The position numbers were made by a program, and so were the translations under genes. A stretch of DNA of 64,000 nucleotides, taken from positions 1,568,492 to 1,632,491 of the forward strand of contig NZ_KN150731.1 in the NCBI RefSeq assembly GCF_000754805.1. The letters are read 5' to 3'. Numbering within the stretch: the stretch's first letter is position 1; each line of letters starts with the position of its first letter. Below the pieces are notes generated by a model, which saw only the letters and a program-made list of their open reading frames with translations, was not told the DNA's origin and ran no database searches. This document shows, in pieces, positions 58,145 to 64,000 of this stretch. The stretch is from Yersinia frederiksenii ATCC 33641 (GTDB lineage Bacteria; Pseudomonadota; Gammaproteobacteria; Enterobacterales; Enterobacteriaceae).

Positions 58145-58945
58145 CTAGTCTAATTCGTTATCAAGATCGTTATTGGCCTGGCCAGACTGAACTACAACCT
58201 GAGACTTGTTGTATTTCGGGCTGAGCTGGATATAAAGAACGGCCATAACCACACCAATAACACCCAATGCCACCAGGTTGAAGTTAGTGAATGCGGCAGT
58301 AACGAAACCTAAATAGAAGAATGGCATCAGGTAGCCAGCACGCATCATGTTGATAACCATGGCGTAACCTACTACGACGATCATACCACCGGCGATATTC
58401 AGACCACTGGTAACCACTTCTGGAATTGAGCTGAGCAACATCTGAACTTCAGATGTACCCACGGACAGGGCAACAATCAATGCCGGAATGGCAATACGCA
58501 TTGCTTGCAAGAACAGTGCGGAGATGTGAATCCAGGTAATCGCTCGCAGGCTGCCTCGTTCGGCAGCACCATCGGCGGCGTGCTGGAATGCCACAGTAAT
58601 GGTACGTACGATGATGGTTAATACCTGACCTGCGGCTGCCAATGGAATCGCCAGTGCAATACCTGCACCGATGTCTTGGCCGCCCGCAATAACCAGGATG
58701 GTAGAAATAATCGAGGCCAGAGCCGCATCCGGTGCCACTGCGGCCCCGATGTTCATCCAACCAAGCGCGATCATTTCCAAGGTACCACCGATGATGATAC
58801 CGGTTTTCATATCACCCAGAACCAGACCGATTAAGGTACAGGCCACGAGAGGGCGGTGAAATTGGAACTCATCCAGAATGGAACCCATCCCGGCGATACA
58901 TGCAACTATGAAAATCAGCACAATCTGAAGAGTTGTGATCTCCAT
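58145..58945 (-). CDS. manY: ManY, mannose PTS enzyme IIC
   Basis: A 266-residue polytopic subunit that forms the sugar channel with ManZ. GSILDEFQFHRPLVACTLIG and ALGWMNIGAAVAPDAALAS are the IIC hallmarks. Same length as the E. coli protein. It lies 91 bases after manX and just before manZ in one operon. Confidence 0.97.
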   Translation of the reverse strand: MEITTLQIVLIFIVACIAGMGSILDEFQFHRPLVACTLIGLVLGDMKTGIIIGGTLEMIALGWMNIGAAVAPDAALASIISTILVIAGGQDIGAGIALAIPLAAAGQVLTIIVRTITVAFQHAADGAAERGSLRAITWIHISALFLQAMRIAIPALIVALSVGTSEVQMLLSSIPEVVTSGLNIAGGMIVVVGYAMVINMMRAGYLMPFFYLGFVTAAFTNFNLVALGVIGVVMAVLYIQLSPKYNKSQVVVQSGQANNDLDNELD

Positions 58946-59036
58946 TGTACTTCTCCTATGACCAAAAAAGCTGAGTAAAAATAACCGAGTCCCAAAACAG
59001 AACAGGGCATAACCTTGCTACGTAGTTTGAGTAAAG

Positions 59037-60011
59037 CTATTTATTAAGTTTGCTAATTAAGTCCATCATTTTGAGCCGAGAATCCGAGGATACTTTCCGG
59101 ACTTCCAGTTCAATACCGCGTGCATTCAATTTATTAAATGCTTCAATATCTTTTTCATCAACGGAGACCGCATTGTTCACCTGGGTTTTACCCTGACGGA
59201 ATGCCATACCACCGATATTTACTGACTTAATATCCACGCCACCTTCAACCAAACGTACAACGTCGGTTGGGTTGGTGAACAGCAACATGACCCGGTCATT
59301 GGCATATTTCGGGTTGTTGTAAACGCGGATAGCTTTCTCAACATCAACAACGTGTGCAGTCACACCCGGAGGAGCAACTTGTGTCAGCAATGTTTTACGC
59401 ATTTTATCGGCGGCAACTTCATCGCTGACGACAATAATGCGTTTTACGTTAGTTTCTTTGGTCCAACGAGTGGCGACCTGACCATGGATTAAGCGATCAT
59501 CAATACGCGCCAGCCCGATCTTCATATGATCGTTCGGACCTAAAGCGACGGCTGGAGCCTTGGCTTTTGGCGCAGGAGCAGTTTGTTGCGTCTCGGGCTT
59601 ATCACTCTTAACTTCAGGCGCTTTTAGTGCTTTCACGCCTTCACGACCGGTTTCTACCGCGACTGCAACCAATTCGGCAAATGATGGATTATCATCACGG
59701 GCCATAAAGGTTTCAGCCAGCATCGGAATGTTAACCCCGGTGACGACCTCATAGTTCTCTTTATCGATAGCAATACGACTGGCAGCGTTAAACGGGCTAC
59801 CACCCCAGGTATCAACCAGGAATAGCACACCTTTACTGGTGTCCAGCCCGGTCAATTTACCGTTGTATTTCTCAATCAACGTTTCGGCATTCTCACCAGG
59901 GACGAAATCGATATAAGCGACGTTAGCTTGCTCGCCTAAAATCATTTCAGCTGTTTTCAGCAGTTGTTCTGCCGCAGCCCCATGTGTGCCAATGATAATA
60001 GCTATACTCAC
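59037..60011 (-). CDS. manX: ManX, mannose PTS enzyme IIAB
   Basis: Cytoplasmic two-domain phosphocarrier of 324 residues. IIA (1-135) has the phospho-His in IIGTHGAAAEQLL. A Pro/Ala-rich hinge (about 145-165, TAPAPKAKAPAVAL) connects to IIB, whose phospho-His is in RIDDRLIHGQVATRW. It takes phosphate from HPr and passes it to glucose, mannose, glucosamine and other hexoses during uptake. First gene of manXYZ; candidate Mlc/NagC-like and CRP sites lie upstream. Confidence 0.97.
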   Translation of the reverse strand: MSIAIIIGTHGAAAEQLLKTAEMILGEQANVAYIDFVPGENAETLIEKYNGKLTGLDTSKGVLFLVDTWGGSPFNAASRIAIDKENYEVVTGVNIPMLAETFMARDDNPSFAELVAVAVETGREGVKALKAPEVKSDKPETQQTAPAPKAKAPAVALGPNDHMKIGLARIDDRLIHGQVATRWTKETNVKRIIVVSDEVAADKMRKTLLTQVAPPGVTAHVVDVEKAIRVYNNPKYANDRVMLLFTNPTDVVRLVEGGVDIKSVNIGGMAFRQGKTQVNNAVSVDEKDIEAFNKLNARGIELEVRKVSSDSRLKMMDLISKLNK

Positions 60012-60194
60012 TCGCTACCCCCTCTGTTAACTCAGAATTGAGTTCTCGCACGTAACAGAAAAACCAGTATTCCCCAACAACACTTCAGTACACATTGAAT
60101 CTATTATGATAGTCACAATGTCAGCTCAGTGCTGACGATTTATTCGCAACGGCAATGAATCGATTCAGGTGCATATCGTAATGTGCTGGATGTG

Positions 60195-60222
60195 ATTTAT
60201 TTTAGTCAGTGAAAAAATAAAT
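60195..60222. promoter_or_regulatory. Candidate NagC/Mlc-type operator of the man operon
   Basis: ATTTATTTT at the left pairs as an inverted repeat with AAAAATAAAT at the right around a GTCAGTG-containing centre. This matches the AT-armed palindromes of the NagC/Mlc family; Mlc represses manXYZ in E. coli. Confidence 0.45.
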
Positions 60223-60224
60223 TA

Positions 60225-60240
60225 TGTGACGATGCTCATT
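60225..60240. promoter_or_regulatory. Candidate CRP site of the man operon
   Basis: TGTGA-CGATGC-TCATT matches eight of ten consensus positions, directly beside the palindromic operator and 214 bases from manX. Confidence 0.5.
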
Positions 60241-60399
60241 TATTGGGACATGTTATGAATGATTTAGCGCATTTGGATAGTAAATCGCCACATAGATGAA
60301 CAATATTGATGTGTTCACCTCCTAACTCATTCATCACAGTATGGTTATTGTGTTTACTATTTATACCATCTGTATGAATTTTGATAATTAGCCTGCTTT

Positions 60400-60785
60400 T
60401 TGAGCAAGGGAAATTTTAGTCATGAAAAAATAGCGTCATGGCAGATGGCGAGTCTTATCTGTCATCAGTCTATGGGTTTACCTGCTGGGGGTTATAAATC
60501 TGACTATGCGGGCAAAAAAATTCCTGATAAAGTTAACGGCTCTATTAATTGTCAGGAGTTAAGGGCCTCAGCTCTCCCTATGGACTGTCACCGAAGTTAC
60601 TGTTTCTCTAGCGCTAATACCCAGCCAGTGGGTTTAAATCTGGTTATCCAATCACGCACATTTGCTGCGGCTAATATCACCCGATCTTTCTGCGTATCTA
60701 TACTAACAACCGTACTACGGCGTTTTGCTGTTGCTGTTGTTGGTCGCACATCATCTGAATCGTGTTCTTATTCTCGGAGTCTGAC
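60400..60785 (+). other. Long leader region of yoaE
   Basis: About 390 bases between the man promoter area and yoaE, with only a poor 132-codon frame that I regard as chance (odd composition, no ribosome site, out of frame with yoaE). It probably holds the yoaE promoter and a long 5' UTR; no riboswitch class was recognised. Confidence 0.4.
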
Positions 60786-62330
60786 ATGGAATTTCTAATG
60801 GACCCCTCAATTTGGGCAGGGTTACTTACGTTGGTGGTACTGGAAATCGTTCTGGGTATCGATAACCTGGTATTCATTGCTATTCTTGCTGACAAACTAC
60901 CGCCTAAACAAAGAGATAAAGCTCGAATCATCGGCCTGTCTCTGGCATTGATTATGCGGCTGGGCTTGTTGTCAGTCATCTCCTGGATGGTCACGCTAAC
61001 AACACCGCTGTTTAGTGTTGGCAGTTTCAGTTTCTCTGGGCGAGATCTGATATTGCTGGTGGGGGGGCTATTCCTGCTATTTAAAGCCACCACCGAGCTA
61101 CATGAACGGCTGGAGGGTAACCAGCACGATGACAGTGCGAATCGAGGTTATGCCAGCTTCTGGGCTGTTGTCGCACAGATTGTGGTGCTGGATGCGGTCT
61201 TCTCGCTGGATGCGGTCATTACTGCAGTAGGGATGGTTAACGACTTAGCTATCATGATGACTGCGGTTGTGATTGCGATGGGCGTGATGCTGCTGGCATC
61301 GAAAACCCTGACTAACTTTGTGAATGCCCACCCAACGGTGGTGGTGCTGTGCTTGAGCTTCTTGTTAATGATTGGTCTGAGCCTGATTGCGGAAGGCTTT
61401 GGTTTCCACATTCCAAAAGGCTACCTGTACGCTGCAATCGGATTCTCTATCCTGATTGAGCTATTTAACCAGATTGCGCGCCGCAACTTTATTAAACATG
61501 AGTCTCGTTTGCCAAGACGCCAACGCACGGCGGAAGCCATTATCCGTCTGATGGGCGGGCGTCAGCAGCAGGAACCGCAAAGCGGTGATTCGCAATTGGC
61601 CTTGCCGACAGAGGCTTTTGCTGAAGAAGAGCGCTATATGATCAGCGGCGTGCTGACATTGGCATCGCGCTCATTGCGCAGCGTGATGACTCCGCGCACT
61701 GAAATCTCTTGGGTGGATTGTCATCGTTCACAAGCGGAGATTCGTGAGCAGTTATTGGATACACCGCACAGCCTGTTCCCCGTTTGCCGCGACTCACTGG
61801 ATCAGATAATTGGCGTGGTTCGAGCTAAAGACCTGCTAGTGGCGATTGAACGCGGGGACTCGATTTGTGAGTTTGCCGCGGCAACACCACCAATAGTGGT
61901 GCCTGATACCATGGACGTGATTAATCTGCTGGGCGTATTGCGTAAAGCGAAAGGTCGCCTGGTAGTGGTTAATGACGAATTTGGCGTGGTACAAGGGTTG
62001 GTGACACCGCTGGATGTGTTGGAAGCTATTGCTGGTGAATTCCCCGACGAAGATGAAACGCCTGATATTATTATCGATGGTGATGGTTGGTTGGTAAAAG
62101 GGGGGGCAGATCTGCACTCTCTGGAGCAGGCGCTGGATTGCCAGGAATTGGTGAGTCCCACGGCTGATTATGCTTCACTGGCCGGGATGCTGCTGTCGCA
62201 TTCAGGCCATATGCCAACCGCGGGCGACGTGATTGAATTGCATAACCTGCGCTTTGAGGTCATGGAAGTTTCAGATTACCGCATTGAGCTGGTGCGCATT
62301 ACGAAACTGAGTAATGAACTGGAAGAGTAA
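60786..62330 (+). CDS. yoaE: YoaE, TerC-family membrane protein with CBS and CorC domains
   Basis: A 514-residue protein. TerC domain (about 1-240) with helices and acidic motifs [20 protein letters not shown] and [17 protein letters not shown]. Two CBS domains (about 300-425) and a CorC/HlyC-type C-terminal domain (about 430-514, [16 protein letters not shown]) follow. TerC proteins are linked to metal-ion export at the membrane. Start ATG 60786 with CGGAG upstream matches the family. It converges with sdaA across a shared terminator. Confidence 0.93.
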   Translation: MEFLMDPSIWAGLLTLVVLEIVLGIDNLVFIAILADKLPPKQRDKARIIGLSLALIMRLGLLSVISWMVTLTTPLFSVGSFSFSGRDLILLVGGLFLLFKATTELHERLEGNQHDDSANRGYASFWAVVAQIVVLDAVFSLDAVITAVGMVNDLAIMMTAVVIAMGVMLLASKTLTNFVNAHPTVVVLCLSFLLMIGLSLIAEGFGFHIPKGYLYAAIGFSILIELFNQIARRNFIKHESRLPRRQRTAEAIIRLMGGRQQQEPQSGDSQLALPTEAFAEEERYMISGVLTLASRSLRSVMTPRTEISWVDCHRSQAEIREQLLDTPHSLFPVCRDSLDQIIGVVRAKDLLVAIERGDSICEFAAATPPIVVPDTMDVINLLGVLRKAKGRLVVVNDEFGVVQGLVTPLDVLEAIAGEFPDEDETPDIIIDGDGWLVKGGADLHSLEQALDCQELVSPTADYASLAGMLLSHSGHMPTAGDVIELHNLRFEVMEVSDYRIELVRITKLSNELEE

Positions 62331-62351
62331 GAGCTCAGGCCAAGCCAAATG

Positions 62352-62377
62352 AAAAGGGGAGCTTCGGCTCCCCTTTT
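62352..62377. terminator. Bidirectional terminator between yoaE and sdaA
   Basis: AAAAGGGGAGC-TTCG-GCTCCCCTTTT: an 11-pair stem capped by a stable TTCG tetraloop, with A and T flanks serving both strands. Confidence 0.95.
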
Positions 62378-62404
62378 GCTGCGTGACGCTGTCAGTGAAA
62401 GAAA

Positions 62405-63769
62405 TTAATTACACTGCACTTTGATTGCCAGGCCACCACGAGAAGTCTCGCGATATTTGGCATTCATATCTTTACCCGTTTCAAACATGGTTTCGATAAC
62501 TTTATCCAGTGAGACCCGAGGTTCGCTGGTGCGGCGCATGGCCATACGCGCAGAGTTAATCGCTTTAACCGAAGCAATTGCATTACGTTCAATGCAAGGC
62601 ACTTGAACCTGACCGGCAACCGGGTCACAGGTTAGGCCTAAATTGTGTTCCATACCAATTTCAGCGGCGATACACACTTGAACCGGGCTGGCACCCAGCA
62701 ATTCGGCCAAACCGGCGGCAGCCATAGAACAGGCCACACCAACTTCACCCTGACAGCCCACTTCAGCACCTGAGATCGATGCATTCATCTTATACAAAAT
62801 CCCGACAGCACCTGATGACAGGAAGTAGCGAATAAAGATTTCAGGGGTGACTGGTTCGATAAAGTGGTCGTAATAGGCCAATACTGCCGGGACAATACCA
62901 CAGGCACCATTAGTGGGTGCAGTGACCACTCGGCCGCCAGCGGCATTCTCTTCGTTGACCGCCAGCGCGAACATATTGACCCAATCAATGACATTCATCG
63001 GGTCGCTAGACAGTTTATCCGAAGAAACCAGCAGGCGACGTAAGGCTGAAGCACGACGGGGAACCCGCAGCGGGCCGGGTAGCACACCCTCGGTATTCAG
63101 GCCACGATCAATACAAGCCCGCATAGTCTGCCAAATGGCGGTGAAGTAGGATTCGATCTCTTCTTTGCTGTGCATCGCCAGCTCATTTTGCATCACCATA
63201 CCGGAGATGGACATGCCGGTTTGTTCGCAATTTGCCAGAATTTCCGCCGCAGAATTAAACGGGTAGGGCACACTGACCGCATTTACCGCCGCTTTGCCAA
63301 AATGCTCTTCATCAACGATAAAACCCCCGCCGATTGAGTAGTAGGTTTTACTGAGCACTTTCTCATCGCCAGCAAAGGCGTGGATCTGCATGCCATTTTC
63401 ATGCAGCGGCAGATTATCACTGCGGAACACCATCCCGCCTTCACGAGGGAAATCAACCTCATGCAAGCCATTGGCCAGCATCAATTTCTGCCGTAACTCT
63501 ACATCACGAATAAATGCCGGAATGCTATCGATATCAACGGTATCGGGCATGTTACCCGCCAACCCCATAATAATGGCGATGTCGGTGTGGTGACCTTTCC
63601 CTGTCAGTGACAGTGAGCCATAAACATCAACGGCTACCCGCGTGACAGATGGCATCAACCCTTGAGTGACCAGCAAATCAGCAAATTCTTTGCCGGCTTT
63701 CATTGGACCAACAGTATGAGAGCTGGAGGGGCCAATACCAATCTTGAACATGTCAAAAACACTAATCAC
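62405..63769 (-). CDS. sdaA: SdaA, L-serine ammonia-lyase (iron-sulfur)
   Basis: Deaminates L-serine to pyruvate with a [4Fe-4S] cluster. [20 protein letters not shown] at the N-terminus is the beta-domain signature. Cluster cysteines are in [19 protein letters not shown] and VPCIERNA. The GTG at 63769 is chosen: AAGGAG lies ten bases upstream and it gives exactly 454 residues, as in E. coli, whereas the ATG at 63811 adds 14 non-conserved residues. No alternative serine deaminase features. Confidence 0.96.
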   Translation of the reverse strand: MISVFDMFKIGIGPSSSHTVGPMKAGKEFADLLVTQGLMPSVTRVAVDVYGSLSLTGKGHHTDIAIIMGLAGNMPDTVDIDSIPAFIRDVELRQKLMLANGLHEVDFPREGGMVFRSDNLPLHENGMQIHAFAGDEKVLSKTYYSIGGGFIVDEEHFGKAAVNAVSVPYPFNSAAEILANCEQTGMSISGMVMQNELAMHSKEEIESYFTAIWQTMRACIDRGLNTEGVLPGPLRVPRRASALRRLLVSSDKLSSDPMNVIDWVNMFALAVNEENAAGGRVVTAPTNGACGIVPAVLAYYDHFIEPVTPEIFIRYFLSSGAVGILYKMNASISGAEVGCQGEVGVACSMAAAGLAELLGASPVQVCIAAEIGMEHNLGLTCDPVAGQVQVPCIERNAIASVKAINSARMAMRRTSEPRVSLDKVIETMFETGKDMNAKYRETSRGGLAIKVQCN

Positions 63770-64000
63770 GCTACAACTCCTTAACAAAACCTTTTGTGAT
63801 CTCCGGCTCATCGGTATCGGGCTGAGGATCTTTGTATTAAGTATAAGAGCTCCGTGGATAGCAGCAGGTTACTTTGTGTGAAGTTATTGCTACCACAGGC
63901 CCTGTAAATTTGGGTCCTACTGGTGTTAGCGGTATCAATGGGATACCGCAACAGTGACATTTCGCTACCAACTTATCGTTATCACTATCCGCTTTTAACC

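Noticed and set aside
60400-60798. 132-codon frame upstream of yoaE
   Set aside because: Odd composition, no ribosome site and overlap with the real yoaE start in another frame; more likely leader RNA or spacer.

Overview
The window is a chromosomal segment of a Yersinia species, most like the Y. enterocolitica group. Nearly every housekeeping protein is a close enterobacterial orthologue. The segment also carries Yersinia-type features: an intact pagP, an outer-membrane protein gene between purB and phoP, and a FcuA-type receptor. No insertion sequence, intact prophage, CRISPR array, rRNA or tRNA was seen.

Region 1 (1-12038) is a conserved core block: cobB (cut by the window edge), pepT, roxA, phoQ, phoP, an outer-membrane beta-barrel gene, purB, hflD, mnmA, nudJ, rluE and icd. 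The barrel gene has a textbook PhoP box and may be the first gene of the phoPQ transcription unit.

Region 2 (12039-41380) is accessory. It holds a glycosyltransferase and an O-antigen-ligase-like protein, then a CscB/CscA/CscR-like sucrose locus with paired operators and CRP sites, then aer. After these come metY-like, qorB and ytfH, an autotransporter, an EamA exporter with a divergent AraC regulator, lprI, hdeB and a PAS-GGDEF protein. A RIO kinase, an ABC exporter, a GNAT protein, an APC amino acid transporter, a MarA-like regulator and several very small membrane-protein ORFs follow. Long AT-rich spacers separate these units.

Region 3 (41381-63769) is a second core block with the gene order of the E. 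coli sdaA-yoaE-man-mntP-rlmA-cspC-yebO-mgrB-yobH neighbourhood, interrupted by Yersinia genes. These are two phage-type orphan genes (NinX/DUF2591-like and DUF4060-like), a pheP-like permease, pagP, a laccase-domain protein, a decayed second PBP3 gene, a four-PAS GGDEF protein and fcuA. yobF and mgrB are short genes recovered by reading the sequence directly.

The main theme is envelope and cation sensing. PhoQ/PhoP, its small inhibitor MgrB, the probable PhoP outputs pagP and the barrel gene, the manganese exporter MntP (yybP-ykoY riboswitch plus a Fur box) and a siderophore receptor all lie within 56 kb. Two diguanylate cyclases differ in their feedback site. The message 3' of one of them can fold into hairpins showing CsrA-type ANGGA loops next to a pseudoknot-capable terminator.
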